Origin: CAZOOK01 sp964581385 | GTDB taxonomy: Bacteria; Pseudomonadota; Gammaproteobacteria; Nevskiales; Nevskiaceae | DNA length: 64,000 nt | Direction: 5' to 3' | Assembly (NCBI GenBank): GCA_964581385.1 | Contig: CAZOOK010000013.1 | Coordinates: forward strand, 71,539-135,538 | Part shown: positions 42,071 through 51,754 of the stretch, piece by piece | Position numbering within the stretch: the first letter of the stretch is position 1 | Layout of the letters: every line of letters starts with the position of its first letter | Notes under the pieces: model-generated | The model's database searches: none | The model's input: only the letters and a program-made list of their open reading frames with translations | Told to the model about the DNA's origin: nothing | Program-made: the position numbers and the translations under genes

Positions 42071-44149
42071 ATGGGGATTCACGAAAGTGCCGGCTTCGAT
42101 GCCGAGCTGGATGGTTTTGACGCAATCGAAGCTGATCGGAAGCGCCGCGCGCGCGTATTCTCGGTTTTGATAGGCCTGCTGGCGGGGTTGCTGCTCGCGT
42201 CAGGGACCCTCGCTTGGCGTTGGCCGATGATCGGCAATCTGCCCTGGGTCATGGCGACCACCGATCTTCTGTTTCACACTAAGTTGCCGCGGGCGCAGGA
42301 GGGCAAGTACAGCATCGCGCTGGCGCATCTGGATGGAGATGCCAAGGACCATCGCGCCGAATCACTGTTGCGTAACGAGCTCGCCGCGTTTGGCGATATC
42401 GCGGTACTGCCGATTGACCGCAAAATCATTGACGACGAACGCGCCCAGCTTCGCACACAGAAGCTGGCAGACGCTGTTGGCGCCGACGCGCTGGTCTGGG
42501 GCTCTGTCGACACGAGGAAAGGCGGCGGCAACAGCGTTCACTTGCACTGGGCTCCGAATGCACGGCTCGCGCTGGCCAAAAGTAATTCCGCATGGGCTTC
42601 CGATGCCGACAACTTTTCGCTACCGCCAGTAGCCCTGGACGATCTCACCCCTGTATTCGATCTATTAGTGTTGACGCGGCATGCCGAGTCCCTGACGGGC
42701 CTCGCAGGACCAGAAATATCCGCGATGCTCGATTCGGGTATTCAGGCGGCGCGGCAGTGGCTGCAGGACGATTCCCGCCATCCGGATGCGATGGCACGTG
42801 CTTCTGTGCAGGCATTGCTCGCCGAAGCGCTGGTGATGTCCGCCGATCTGTCCGGTAACGATGCCGCGCTGGAAGAAAGCGCCGCCATCTATCGGGCGCT
42901 GCCTGATGCCGAGCTGCGTGCGCATTCTCCGATGGAGTGGGCGCGGGCGCAGAACAATCTCGGTTTCGCGCTCGCGCGTCTGGGCGAATATGAGATGGAC
43001 ACGCAGAAGATCGAAGCCTCGGTGTCTGCACTGCAGAACGCGTTGCAGGAACGGACTCCCGACAAGACGCCGCTCGACTGGGCCGCATCTCAGTACAACC
43101 TCGGCGTCGCTTTGACCATGCTCGGACAGCGCGACGCGGATGCGCGGAATCTGGAAGCTGCGGTGGCTGCGTTCCACGCCGCGCTGCAACAGTGGACGTC
43201 CGATGGCGCGCCTTTGAAGTGGGCGACGGCACAGAACAATCTGGGCATTGCGCTCGCGCTCCTACATGAGCGCAAACCCGGCGGTACCAGCCTGAGCGAA
43301 GCGGCTGCCGCATTTCAGGCCGCGCTGCACGTGTGGACGCTGGAAAACGAGCCGTTGTCCTGGGCGCTTGCGCAGAATCGGCTGGGCCTGGCGACGGACA
43401 AGCTCAGTGATCACGATTCCGCGCAGCAGGCACTGAATGAAGCGGTGTCGGCGTTGCGGGCGGCCCTGCAGGATCACACCCTCGATGCCCTGCCGCAGAA
43501 GAAGGCGATGATCCAGTACAACCTGGGTCTGGCGCTGGCGGCGCTGGGAGCGCACGACTCGGGTACGCAGCGCCTGGAAGCTGCAACGGACATGTTCCGC
43601 GCCGCGCAGCAGGGATGGACGCGCGATACGGCGCCTTATGCATGGGCGACGGCGCAGAACGATCTGGGCCTCGCATTGACCGTGCTGGCTGCGCATGGTG
43701 GTGGTGCGCAGCGGTATGACGAAGCGGCCGCCGCGTTCCGCGCCGCGCTGCAGGAGTGGACGCGCGAGCGGATTCCGTACCGTTGGGCGATGGCACAGAA
43801 CAACCTGGGATTCGCGCTGCTGGGATCAAGTGCGCAGACAGCGGGTGCCGGTCAAGTGAATGCAGCGCTGGCCGCCTTCCGTGCCGCCTTGCAGGAATGG
43901 ACGCGCGACAACGCGCTCGACGAATGGGCGGCGGCACAGAACAACCTGGGGCTGGCGCTAGAGCAGCTCGGCGGACTCGAAACCGGCACGCAACATTTGA
44001 GTCAGGCGGTTGCGGCCTATACGGTCGCCAAGACGGCCATGCAACCCGGTGACGATCCTTTCCTGTATTCCCGCATCACCGGCAATTTCGATCGCAGCCG
44101 GAACGAGCTTGAGCGGCGCCGCGCGTTAGCAACCGTTTCGGCGCGGTAA
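42071..44149 (+). CDS. membrane-anchored protein with eight 47-residue TPR-like repeats
   Basis: 692 residues; GGGAGAG precedes the ATG at 42071. One membrane span near residues 31-50 (VFSVLIGLLAGLLLASG). A first domain (~75-170; LRNELAAFGDIAVLPIDRKI, ADALVWGSVDT) resembles the TolB/FlgO-like nucleotide-fold modules of other TPR proteins. From about residue 287 come eight consecutive units of exactly 47 residues with pattern WA.AQNNLG.AL..LG ... AV.AFRAALQEWT. The repeats suit protein-protein interaction. Partner unknown. Confidence 0.8.
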   Translation: MGIHESAGFDAELDGFDAIEADRKRRARVFSVLIGLLAGLLLASGTLAWRWPMIGNLPWVMATTDLLFHTKLPRAQEGKYSIALAHLDGDAKDHRAESLLRNELAAFGDIAVLPIDRKIIDDERAQLRTQKLADAVGADALVWGSVDTRKGGGNSVHLHWAPNARLALAKSNSAWASDADNFSLPPVALDDLTPVFDLLVLTRHAESLTGLAGPEISAMLDSGIQAARQWLQDDSRHPDAMARASVQALLAEALVMSADLSGNDAALEESAAIYRALPDAELRAHSPMEWARAQNNLGFALARLGEYEMDTQKIEASVSALQNALQERTPDKTPLDWAASQYNLGVALTMLGQRDADARNLEAAVAAFHAALQQWTSDGAPLKWATAQNNLGIALALLHERKPGGTSLSEAAAAFQAALHVWTLENEPLSWALAQNRLGLATDKLSDHDSAQQALNEAVSALRAALQDHTLDALPQKKAMIQYNLGLALAALGAHDSGTQRLEAATDMFRAAQQGWTRDTAPYAWATAQNDLGLALTVLAAHGGGAQRYDEAAAAFRAALQEWTRERIPYRWAMAQNNLGFALLGSSAQTAGAGQVNAALAAFRAALQEWTRDNALDEWAAAQNNLGLALEQLGGLETGTQHLSQAVAAYTVAKTAMQPGDDPFLYSRITGNFDRSRNELERRRALATVSAR

Positions 44150-44166
44150 TCTTTTACTGAGAAGAT

Positions 44167-44529
44167 TCACTGCGAAGTATCGGTGGCGTTTTCCTGCATG
44201 CACTCGATGTATTGTTCGTTGAGCACGCCGCCCGAAAGCTTCATGCACGTCTCTTTGTCTTTTGGATCGATGCGCGGACTGTGTACCTTCGGCGGCCTGG
44301 GCAACGCGGGCAGCGCCGGTTTGGGGAGCGAATTCCACGCGTGCTCGACGCCTTGCGTGGTCTCGTTGAAACCGGCTTTGACGCCGGTATTGGTCAGGAG
44401 CAGCCAGGCTCCGAACAGCAGCGCACCGAAAACCACGCTGGCGCAGTAAAAGCCCAGTCCGAATCTGAATCCGATCGCCCACCAGTTCACGGATGAGCGG
44501 AAATTGATCTCGCGGTCTTCAAGCCCCAT
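44167..44529 (-). CDS. small membrane protein of unknown function
   Basis: 120 residues with one long hydrophobic segment (~20-48, FGLGFYCASVVFGALLFGAWLLL), a Pro-rich linker (KPALPALPRPPKVH), and two Cys in the C-terminal part (ETCMKLSGG, IECMQENA). I recognise no family. It lies 21 bp upstream of cysS on the same strand. Confidence 0.6.
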   Translation of the reverse strand: MGLEDREINFRSSVNWWAIGFRFGLGFYCASVVFGALLFGAWLLLTNTGVKAGFNETTQGVEHAWNSLPKPALPALPRPPKVHSPRIDPKDKETCMKLSGGVLNEQYIECMQENATDTSQ

Positions 44530-44550
44530 TTTCGTCCCCGTCAGTCAATG

Positions 44551-45927
44551 TCAGTCCGCGCGCCGCCAGCGCGTGCCCTGCGCCGAGTCTTCAATCAGCA
44601 CCCCTTCGGCTTTCAGCTCATCGCGGATGCGATCGGCCTCCGCGAAGTTCTTGGCCTTCTTGGCGGTCGCGCGCTGTGCGATCAGCGTTTCGATATCGGC
44701 GGCGTTGAGGCTGTCATCGGCGGTCGCGGTTGCGAACCATGTTGCCGGGTCCTGTTGCAGCAAGCCGAGCAGCAGTCCCGCGTCCAGCAGCTGCGCCTTG
44801 AACCGGGCTTGATCGACGGCGTCGGTGGCTTTGTTCAGTTCGCGCACCAGCTCGAATAGTTCGGCAAGCGCCGCGGGCGTGTTGAGATCATCTTCGAGCG
44901 CGGCGACGAAACTTTCCGGCGCTCGAACGCCTGATGCGGGCGCCACGTGAGCGGTGTCGCGCAGCGCGCCGTAGAAGCGATCGAGTTTGCGGCGGGCGTC
45001 GGCAATTGCCCCGTCGTTCCAGTCGAGCGGCTGCCGATAGTGCGCGGTGAGCAATGCCAGTCGCAGGGCTTCGCCCGGCGCGTGCTTGAGGATTTCCCGG
45101 ATCAGCAACACGTTGCCGATCGATTTCGACATCTTCTCGCTGTTCATCGTCAGGAAGCCGTTGTGGATCCAGACGCGTGCGAAGATTTTGCCGCCGTGCG
45201 CGCAGGTGCTTTGCGCGCGCTCGTTTTCGTGGTGCGGAAAAATCAGGTCGTGGCCGCCGCCGTGAATGTCGATGGTTTCGCCGAGCAGTGCTTCCGCCAT
45301 CGCCGAGCATTCGATATGCCAGCCGGGACGGCCGCGTCCCCAGGGCGATTCCCAGCCCGGCAGTTCCGGCGTCGAAGGCTTCCACAGCACGAAATCACCG
45401 GGATCTTTCTTGTATGGTGCGACTTCGACGCGTGCGCCGGCCAACAATTCACGCCGATCGCGTTTCGAAAGTTGGCCATACTCCGGATAACTGGCGACGT
45501 TGAACAGTACGTGCCCCTCGGCCGCGTAGGCGTAATCGCCGGCGATAAGTCGTTCGATCATCGCGATGATCTGCGCGAGGTGGTCGGTAACGCGTGGTTC
45601 GAAATCCGGCGGTGCGATGCCGAGCGCTGCCAGATCCTCATGGTAGGCCGTGGCGTAGCGGCTGGTGATGACGCCGATCGGCACGCCTTCCTTTGCCGCC
45701 GCGGCGTTGATCTTGTCATCGATGTCGGTGATGTTGCGGACGTAGTCGACGCGCGGATAGCGCCGGCGCAGGACCCGCGCAAGCACGTCAAACACAACCG
45801 ACGGCCGCGCGTTGCCGATGTGCGCATAGTTGTAGACAGTCGGGCCGCACAGATACATCGTGACGCGCCGCGGGTCGAGCGGCGCGAACGGTTCCTTGAC
45901 GCCGCTCAGGGTGTTATGGAGTTGCAT
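44551..45927 (-). CDS. cysS: cysteinyl-tRNA synthetase
   Basis: 458 residues from ATG 45927 (MQLHNTLSG), usual length. Class I synthetase: HIGH-type motif YAHIGNAR (~37-44) and KMSKS in EKMSKSIGN (~270). Zinc/cysteine-recognition residues lie at YLCGPTVYN, WHIECSAM and FPHHENE. The C-terminal anticodon-binding part ends with KNFAEADRIRDELKAEGV, typical of the family. Confidence 0.97.
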   Translation of the reverse strand: MQLHNTLSGVKEPFAPLDPRRVTMYLCGPTVYNYAHIGNARPSVVFDVLARVLRRRYPRVDYVRNITDIDDKINAAAAKEGVPIGVITSRYATAYHEDLAALGIAPPDFEPRVTDHLAQIIAMIERLIAGDYAYAAEGHVLFNVASYPEYGQLSKRDRRELLAGARVEVAPYKKDPGDFVLWKPSTPELPGWESPWGRGRPGWHIECSAMAEALLGETIDIHGGGHDLIFPHHENERAQSTCAHGGKIFARVWIHNGFLTMNSEKMSKSIGNVLLIREILKHAPGEALRLALLTAHYRQPLDWNDGAIADARRKLDRFYGALRDTAHVAPASGVRAPESFVAALEDDLNTPAALAELFELVRELNKATDAVDQARFKAQLLDAGLLLGLLQQDPATWFATATADDSLNAADIETLIAQRATAKKAKNFAEADRIRDELKAEGVLIEDSAQGTRWRRAD

Positions 45928-45996
45928 AGCCAGACAAATGCGGGGACGGCGCAAGGATAGCTGCCCGGCCGGCAAAAGTCGCCGGATCAGCTTCTC

Positions 45997-46602
45997 TCAG
46001 GATCTACTCGCAGACCCCAAGTCTTCCGTCGTCGCGCCGCTGACTTCCGTGCGTTCGGCGGCCGGCGGGCGGCGCTTCAGATCGAGCACATGGAAGCCGT
46101 GCACGCCGCGTGCGCGATCTTCAAAGAAGAATTTGAGGCCATGATGCACGGTTGGAAACGCAATATCGCCCCACGGCATATCCTCTTCGCGCATCAGAAT
46201 CGTTTCCGAGCTTTCCGTGGTCGGCCCGTGATGCGGCGTTTTCATGCGGCCGCGATGGATCATGTAAATCTGGCTGACGTAGGGGACGTTGATGACAACG
46301 AACAGGTCGCCGATCTCGACCTCCGCCTGCGCCTCCTCCAGCGTCTCGCGCGCGGCGCCTTCGCCGCTGGTTTCGCCGAGTTCGAGAAAACCGGCCGGAA
46401 ACGTCCACAATCCCAGTCGGGGCTCGATCGCGCGGCGGCACATCAGGATGCGGCCATCCTCCCATTCCGGTACGCAACCGACGATGATTTTGGGATTTTG
46501 ATAATGCACGGCGCCGCAGCTCGCGCACACGTGGCGCGGCAAATGGTCGCCATCAGGAACCCTGAAATCGACGGCGTGGCCACAGGCGCTGCAATATTTC
46601 AT
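45997..46602 (-). CDS. zinc-ribbon NUDIX hydrolase
   Basis: 201 residues. An N-terminal zinc ribbon (C-x2-C ... C-x2-C: YCSACG and HVCASCG) precedes a NUDIX domain. The box runs from GFLELGETS to RETLEEAQAEV. This resembles the NADH-pyrophosphatase-like (NudC-related) and ADP-ribose-type hydrolases, but is shorter than NudC (~260). Substrate uncertain. Same strand as cysS, upstream of it. Confidence 0.9.
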   Translation of the reverse strand: MKYCSACGHAVDFRVPDGDHLPRHVCASCGAVHYQNPKIIVGCVPEWEDGRILMCRRAIEPRLGLWTFPAGFLELGETSGEGAARETLEEAQAEVEIGDLFVVINVPYVSQIYMIHRGRMKTPHHGPTTESSETILMREEDMPWGDIAFPTVHHGLKFFFEDRARGVHGFHVLDLKRRPPAAERTEVSGATTEDLGSASRS

Positions 46603-46757
46603 CGGCGACGTAAGGCGTATATGGATCGGAACGGGATTGGGATCGGTGCCGGAATGGATCGATTCGACACGCGGCCTCTACCGCGGTGATCAGCGTAGCA
46701 GACTCGAGGTCCGTTGTTGGGCCGTGTCCACCGGGGAGCTTGCGACCGGTTCCTGTT

Positions 46758-47273
46758 TCAAAACCCGAGTTTGAGCTGGTGTGGTGAATGGATGCCTTTG
46801 ATGCGGCATAACGCCACCTGCACGACCAGCGCATCGACACTGGCGCGATGACGCTGTCCGTTCAACTCTTTGCGTACGGCCTCGCGTGTCGGATGCCAGG
46901 CGGCGACTTCGTCTTCTGCGAGCAGCGCGCGGGTCGAATCGAGACGGAACGTGGGCGTACGGCCGGCCGCATCGTAGAGCTGATGCAGCCATGCCAGGTC
47001 ATAGCTCCACGCATCCGAGTACAAGGTGCGTCCGCGCAGCTCGTCATCGAGCCGCGCGCAGACTTCCGCCGGGCGCAGCCCGAGCGCGAACAGCTGCTCG
47101 CGGGTGACGCCATGCACCGCGGCGGCCTTCTCGCACCAGTAGGTCCATTGCGGCGGCGGTTTGATCAGCGTGCAGTAGCGCCGACCGTCGTCGAGCACAA
47201 AGCCGACTTCGATCGGATAGCCGCGCGCGCCGAAGCCGGATGCTTCGAAATCGATGATTGAGGGTGCTTCCAC
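46758..47273 (-). CDS. DEDDh-type 3'-5' exonuclease family protein
   Basis: About 171 residues from a GTG at 47273; a TTG at 47294 is an alternative start. The DEDD signature is complete: IIDFEASG (first Asp-x-Glu), HGVTREQL, SDAWSYDLAWL (second Asp) and HRASVDALV (His and last Asp). Small stand-alone exonucleases of this class act on RNA or DNA ends; the substrate cannot be told. Confidence 0.82.
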   Translation of the reverse strand: MEAPSIIDFEASGFGARGYPIEVGFVLDDGRRYCTLIKPPPQWTYWCEKAAAVHGVTREQLFALGLRPAEVCARLDDELRGRTLYSDAWSYDLAWLHQLYDAAGRTPTFRLDSTRALLAEDEVAAWHPTREAVRKELNGQRHRASVDALVVQVALCRIKGIHSPHQLKLGF

Positions 47274-47294
47274 GTAAGGAGTTTCCAAACCCAA

Positions 47295-47791
47295 TATTTC
47301 TTCTAATTTGATGCAGATGCGAAGCTGTCCGTTCTACGCACCATGCGCAAAGCACGAGTCATGCCGGGTGGAGCGAACTCCAGCAGTTAACCCCATCTTT
47401 GCTGGTTAATCCAGTCACATTTACGACAGCGTGCAGGGTCAGGATTATGCCCGCAAGGCATGACCGCCAACAGAATCTACGCTATGTACGATCAACGTTA
47501 TTGTCAACGGGTTTTTTGCAGTCGTTGTGACGCGGCCGGTGTTGAACTGAAAGTTCTGGACTTTCGCGACCCTTGCTGGTCCGGTCAACTCTTTTATCCT
47601 CCCGCGCAATTTAGCCCGCGGTTTCGCGGCAACCTCCCAAGCCGCCACCGAGTAAAATTCGATGCAAATATTGCTCGTCAGGCTCTTGAAAAAGGTGGAT
47701 CAATGCCAAAATGGCTGAATGCAGGGTGTTAAGAGCACAATGGCTCATATAGGGACCGAATCCGGGTCCGGGAGAATGCGGGAAGAGAACT
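47295..47791. other. 497-bp divergent gap
   Basis: Lies between the exonuclease gene and the STAS-like gene. A 90-codon plus-strand frame from 47460 is unlike any family I know and has no ribosome site. A weak stem ATGCC/GGCAT occurs near 47445-47462. No riboswitch motif was recognised. Confidence 0.35.
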
Positions 47792-48160
47792 ATGGCCTAT
47801 AACGTCGAGATCCAGGACGCGTCACGGCTTATTCGCATCGTTCACACTGGGTCTGTGTTAATAGAGGAGTTCGGCGAGGCCCGGCAATACGCCGTGGATC
47901 TCATGGAAACTCTTGGTTATTCGCGCCTGCTAGTGGATGTGCGGCAGACGGACTACAGGACGACAATGGTTGAACAGTACGAGTTCGCGCAGGAAAACAA
48001 AGAAATGTTTCCGCCGGATGCGAGAGTCGCGGTGATCCTGCGTCCTGAGGCGTTGACCGACGGACGTTTTCATGAGGATGTCGCGCTGGAGCACGGTCTT
48101 CAGTTTCGGGTGTTCATGGATCCGCTCACCGCTGAAGATTGGCTCAAGGCCAAGCCTTAA
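47792..48160 (+). CDS. SpoIIAA/STAS-like protein
   Basis: 122 residues; GGGAAGAGA precedes the ATG. The sequence has the alternating strand-helix pattern of the SpoIIAA-like/STAS fold: RLIRIVHTGSVLIEEFGEARQYAVDLM, SRLLVDVRQTDYR, FQFRVF-type ending (LQFRVFMDPLTAEDWL). Such proteins are often small regulators of unknown partner. It is followed by an intrinsic terminator. Confidence 0.65.
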   Translation: MAYNVEIQDASRLIRIVHTGSVLIEEFGEARQYAVDLMETLGYSRLLVDVRQTDYRTTMVEQYEFAQENKEMFPPDARVAVILRPEALTDGRFHEDVALEHGLQFRVFMDPLTAEDWLKAKP

Positions 48161-48192
48161 AACCGGACCTTAAGCCGGACTGAAGGTCAAAA

Positions 48193-48222
48193 AAAACCGC
48201 AGCCGAAGCTGCGGTTTTCCTG
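48193..48222. terminator. bidirectional intrinsic terminator
   Basis: An 11-bp perfect stem (48193-48203 with 48208-48218) with a CGAA tetraloop. It is flanked by A-runs on one side and T-runs on the other, so it can end transcripts from both the STAS-like gene (plus) and the cold-shock gene (minus). Confidence 0.9.
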
Positions 48223-48243
48223 AAACGTCGAAGCGGTTCGGCG

Positions 48244-48456
48244 TCAGAGCGGACGGATCTGCGTCGCCTGCATGCCTTTCTGACCACGTGCCGGCTTGTA
48301 CTCGACGCGCTGACCTTCCTTCAGAGTCTTGAAACCCGTGCCCTGGATTTCCTTGAAGTGGGCGAAAAGATCTTCACCACCGTTCGACGGAGTGATGAAG
48401 CCGAAGCCCTTGGCGTCGTTGAACCATTTCACGGTGCCGGTTGCTGTTTCTGACAT
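48244..48456 (-). CDS. cold-shock domain protein (CspA family)
   Basis: 70 residues, standard size. RNP1 KGFGFI (~16-21) and RNP2 DLFAHF (~29-34) of the single-stranded nucleic-acid-binding OB fold are intact, opening with TGTVKWFNDAKGF. Acts as an RNA chaperone. The 5' flank up to 48774 is long, as is usual for csp genes with structured leaders. Confidence 0.96.
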   Translation of the reverse strand: MSETATGTVKWFNDAKGFGFITPSNGGEDLFAHFKEIQGTGFKTLKEGQRVEYKPARGQKGMQATQIRPL

Positions 48457-48774
48457 TGCTGCTTTCCTCTACAAAAATGATGGATTGGGTGCAGGTACTT
48501 GTTTCCACCTGCGGGATGCAAGCGATCAAGATGGTAGCAGGAGAAAACGTGGAACCGTGAAGATTTTTGAATACGGTGAGACGTGAACTGCTGAAAACGA
48601 GCTTGAAACGACTGCGGGCAGAACTCTACAGACTTTTATTCACAGTGTCGAATAGGCACCGTATGGCCGGTGCAAGCCGTGCGATATGCGGATTCCTGAA
48701 AGCACGCTACGCTGTCTCCCGGCAGTGCAATTCCCGATGACGCAGTCACAATCGCGGGCAGATCCGCTTTTCTT
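48457..48774. promoter_or_regulatory. 318-bp divergent region: csp leader and cyclase promoter
   Basis: No gene is visible. Part of this stretch is probably the untranslated leader of the cold-shock gene. I see no strong hairpin or known operator by eye. Confidence 0.35.
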
Positions 48775-51486
48775 ATGACGCAGTTAGCGGACAGTATCGA
48801 TCAAGCGGCAGCTGCGACGAGTGCTGGGCGTGTGCCCATCACGGAGCACGGCCTGCGCCGGCAATTATTGGTTCTGTTTGCGAAGGCCACGATCCCGGCG
48901 AGCCTGGGAACAATTCTGTTGTGTTTTTTCGGACTCGAATTCACTGCACGGCAATGGCTCAGGTTGCTGGCTTTCATCCCGCCGGCAGTGGCGCTGTACG
49001 CGATTCCCGAACTGTTACTGATCAACCGTCTCTACCGTCCGCTCGGCGCGGTGCTAAAGACGCTCGATGCCCGGCTCATGCCCGCTCGCGAGGCGCTGTC
49101 GCAGGCGCTGGTGCGCGCGCTCAACTTCCCGTACTACTCGTTCCTGCGCATCACGCTCGTGCGTGGTCCCGGCGGCGCGCTCGCCGCGCTGCTGTCGCTG
49201 ATCGCAACGAACCGCTGGATGGCGGGCGGTTTCGAGCCGTGGCAGATGGTCATGTTTCCGGCGCTGGTTCTGCTGTTCGCGTGTCCGGCTTATGCGGTCA
49301 TCGAATATTTCATCTGGTCGCGCGCGCTGGAGCCGACGGTGGAATATCTGTGGCATCACTGTCCGGAGTTGGAAAAGTCGGATCAGCGCAGACTCATCGC
49401 GGTGCGGTTGAAGAGCAAGCTGCTCTACTTGTGCATCTTCATCACCGCGTTGCCGCTGCTGTTCGTGGCGTTCATCGTCATGTTCAAGGTCAATGTGCTG
49501 CTGCGCAGTCTGGGGGTGACGCCCGATTTCCAGATGATGTGGCCGCTGTGGGGTTGGATGCTCGGTGCGCTGACGGTGTGCATCGGCGGTGCGCTGGCCA
49601 CCTCCATTCTTACCGCGCAGGAGGTCTCACGCTCCGCATCGCGGTTGATCGCCGGCATGGGGGAAGTGGAGCGCGGCAATCTCGATATCGACCTGAAGAT
49701 TCTCGGCACCGACGAATACGCGGATCTCACGCGCGGCTTCAACCTGATGACCGACGGCCTGCGCGAGGAGGTGCGTATCCTCGACAGTGTGCAAGACCTC
49801 GCCGGCGAATTGCAGCTCGATGTGCTGCTCGATCGCATCATGAACATTGCCGCCGATCTGCTCGACGCCGAGCGCAGCACTTTGTTCATGCATGACGCGA
49901 ACAGTGACGAACTGTGGTCGCATGTCGGGCTGGGTATTGCCGCGCAGGAGATCCGCATTCCTGCGACGGCGGGCATCGCCGGCTCGGTATTCACGTCTGG
50001 TCGCGCCGAGAACATCGCGAATCCCTATGCCGATCCGCGCTTCAATCCCGAAGTCGATCTGCGCACCGGCTTCCGCACGCGGTCGATCCTGTGCATGCCG
50101 ATCGTGAACAAGAACGGCGAGTGCATCGGCGTCACGCAGGTGCTCAACAAGCGCGACGGCGCCTTCACCATCCGCGACGAGCAGCGGCTACGCGCGTTCA
50201 CCGCGCAGATCACGGTAGCTCTGGAAAACGCGAAACTGTTCCGCGAAGTCGTATCCGTCAAAAACTACAATGAGAACATTCTCGCCAGCAGCACCAACGG
50301 CGTCATCACGCTCGACAACGAGCGGCGCATCATCACCGCGAACGGAGCGGCATTGCGTATGCTCGGACGCGACGGACCGCAGGTGCTGCGGAAATTCGCC
50401 GCCGACGTTTTCGTGGATGCGAACGCTTGGGTGCTCGGCAGCGTCGATAAAGTGATGAACAGCGGGCAACAGGATTTCGCGGCCGATGCCACCTTGACGA
50501 AGAGCGACAATGCGCTGGTGTCGGTGAACCTCACTGCGACACCGCTAAGCAATGCCGGTGGTGAGTCGCTGGGCCTGATCCTGGGCTTTGAGGATCAGAC
50601 GCGCGAGAAGCGAGTGCGCAGCACGATGGCCCGCTACATGAGCAAGGAAGTCGCCGATCAGTTGCTGGAACAGGGCGACGCCGCGCTCGGCGGCCGCTTG
50701 CAGCGCACCTCGATCCTGTTCTCCGACGTGCGCGATTTCACCACGATCGCGGAAGCGCTCGGCGCGCGCGAGACCGTGGCACTACTCAACGAATACTTCG
50801 AGGAGATGGTTGAGGCGGTGTTCGACTACGGCGGTATTCTCGATAAATACATTGGCGACGCCATGATGGCGCTGTTCGGCGTGCCGTTCGAAACCTCGCG
50901 CGATGCCGACAACGCGGTTGCGGTGGCGAATGCCATGCTGCGTCGCCTGGCGCGACTCAACCGCCACCGCGGCGACAACGGCCGTGCGCCGATCGATATC
51001 GGCATCGGCATTGCCACCGGCGATGTTATCGTCGGCAACATCGGTTCGCCGCGGCGCATGGAATACACCGTCATCGGCGATTCCGTGAATCTGGCGTCGC
51101 GTCTTGAGAGCGCGACCAAAGCCTACAAGGTGAAAGTGTTGCTCGCCGAAACCACTATCGCCGCGCTGACCGCGCCCGTGCAGATGCGCGAAATCGACCG
51201 CCTGCGGGTCAAAGGCAAAGATGTGCCGGTGACAGTGTTTGAAGCACTTGGGCACTACGACGAAACCGATTTTCCGAACATGGACGACTGCATCGCCAGC
51301 TATGCCGTTGGACTCGCTTACTACAAGGCCCGCGACTGGAACGATGCTCGCGCTGCTTTCGCCGAAGCGCTGGCGCTGAACCCGAAAGACGAGCCCTCGC
51401 GCGTCTACTTCGAGCGTTGCCAGCACTACGCCAGTAAGCCGCCGCCGGACGACTGGGATGGCGTGTGGACGCTCAAGGAGAAATGA
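48775..51486 (+). CDS. membrane adenylate/guanylate cyclase with HAMP, GAF and PAS domains
   Basis: 903 residues. About six membrane segments lie in residues 30-285 (LVLFAKATIPASLGTILLCFF ... WGWMLGALTVCIGGALATSIL). A HAMP-like linker follows (~290-345), then a GAF domain (ILDSVQDLAGELQLDVLLDRIMNIAA, ~350-500) and a PAS-like region (~510-625). The class III cyclase domain (~640-810) has metal Asp in ILFSDVRDFT and in LDKYIGDAMMALFG. The C-terminal tail is TPR-like (YYKARDWNDARAAFAEALALNP). Probably makes cAMP; a CRP-type operator at 11351 shows cAMP signalling may be used in this genome. Confidence 0.9.
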   Translation: MTQLADSIDQAAAATSAGRVPITEHGLRRQLLVLFAKATIPASLGTILLCFFGLEFTARQWLRLLAFIPPAVALYAIPELLLINRLYRPLGAVLKTLDARLMPAREALSQALVRALNFPYYSFLRITLVRGPGGALAALLSLIATNRWMAGGFEPWQMVMFPALVLLFACPAYAVIEYFIWSRALEPTVEYLWHHCPELEKSDQRRLIAVRLKSKLLYLCIFITALPLLFVAFIVMFKVNVLLRSLGVTPDFQMMWPLWGWMLGALTVCIGGALATSILTAQEVSRSASRLIAGMGEVERGNLDIDLKILGTDEYADLTRGFNLMTDGLREEVRILDSVQDLAGELQLDVLLDRIMNIAADLLDAERSTLFMHDANSDELWSHVGLGIAAQEIRIPATAGIAGSVFTSGRAENIANPYADPRFNPEVDLRTGFRTRSILCMPIVNKNGECIGVTQVLNKRDGAFTIRDEQRLRAFTAQITVALENAKLFREVVSVKNYNENILASSTNGVITLDNERRIITANGAALRMLGRDGPQVLRKFAADVFVDANAWVLGSVDKVMNSGQQDFAADATLTKSDNALVSVNLTATPLSNAGGESLGLILGFEDQTREKRVRSTMARYMSKEVADQLLEQGDAALGGRLQRTSILFSDVRDFTTIAEALGARETVALLNEYFEEMVEAVFDYGGILDKYIGDAMMALFGVPFETSRDADNAVAVANAMLRRLARLNRHRGDNGRAPIDIGIGIATGDVIVGNIGSPRRMEYTVIGDSVNLASRLESATKAYKVKVLLAETTIAALTAPVQMREIDRLRVKGKDVPVTVFEALGHYDETDFPNMDDCIASYAVGLAYYKARDWNDARAAFAEALALNPKDEPSRVYFERCQHYASKPPPDDWDGVWTLKEK

Positions 51487-51546
51487 TGCTGCCGCCCGAT
51501 TGCAGGCGGACGCACCCATGTTTTCCGAAGAGGCTGGAGCACTGAC

Positions 51547-51750
51547 ATGAGCAAGATCATCAATCTCAACAAGGTCCGCAAGCGCAAGGCTCGCGAGACT
51601 GCCGACAAGCAGGCGGCCGAGAATCGCGTGCGTCACGGCCGCACCAAAGAAGAGAAGCAGCGCGACCGCGCCGAGGCCGAAGAGGCGAAACGCCGAATGG
51701 ATCAGGTCAAACGGGACATTGATCCGGGCTCGGATCCAAGTAAGCGTTAA
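51547..51750 (+). CDS. DUF4169 family small basic protein
   Basis: 67 residues; GGAG precedes the ATG. MSKIINLNKVRKRKAR is the conserved opening of DUF4169, followed by charged helical sequence (KEEKQRDRAEAEEAKRRM). Function unknown; possibly nucleic-acid- or ribosome-associated given its charge. It lies 60 bp after the cyclase gene. Confidence 0.85.
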   Translation: MSKIINLNKVRKRKARETADKQAAENRVRHGRTKEEKQRDRAEAEEAKRRMDQVKRDIDPGSDPSKR

Positions 51751-51754
51751 CAGG

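Noticed and set aside
42071..44149. The 47-residue protein repeat region as a DNA repeat or CRISPR array
   Set aside because: Periodicity is at protein level with varied codons; there are no identical DNA repeats or spacers.
47460..47732. 90-codon frame upstream of the STAS-like gene
   Set aside because: No ribosome site or known family; more likely leader DNA.
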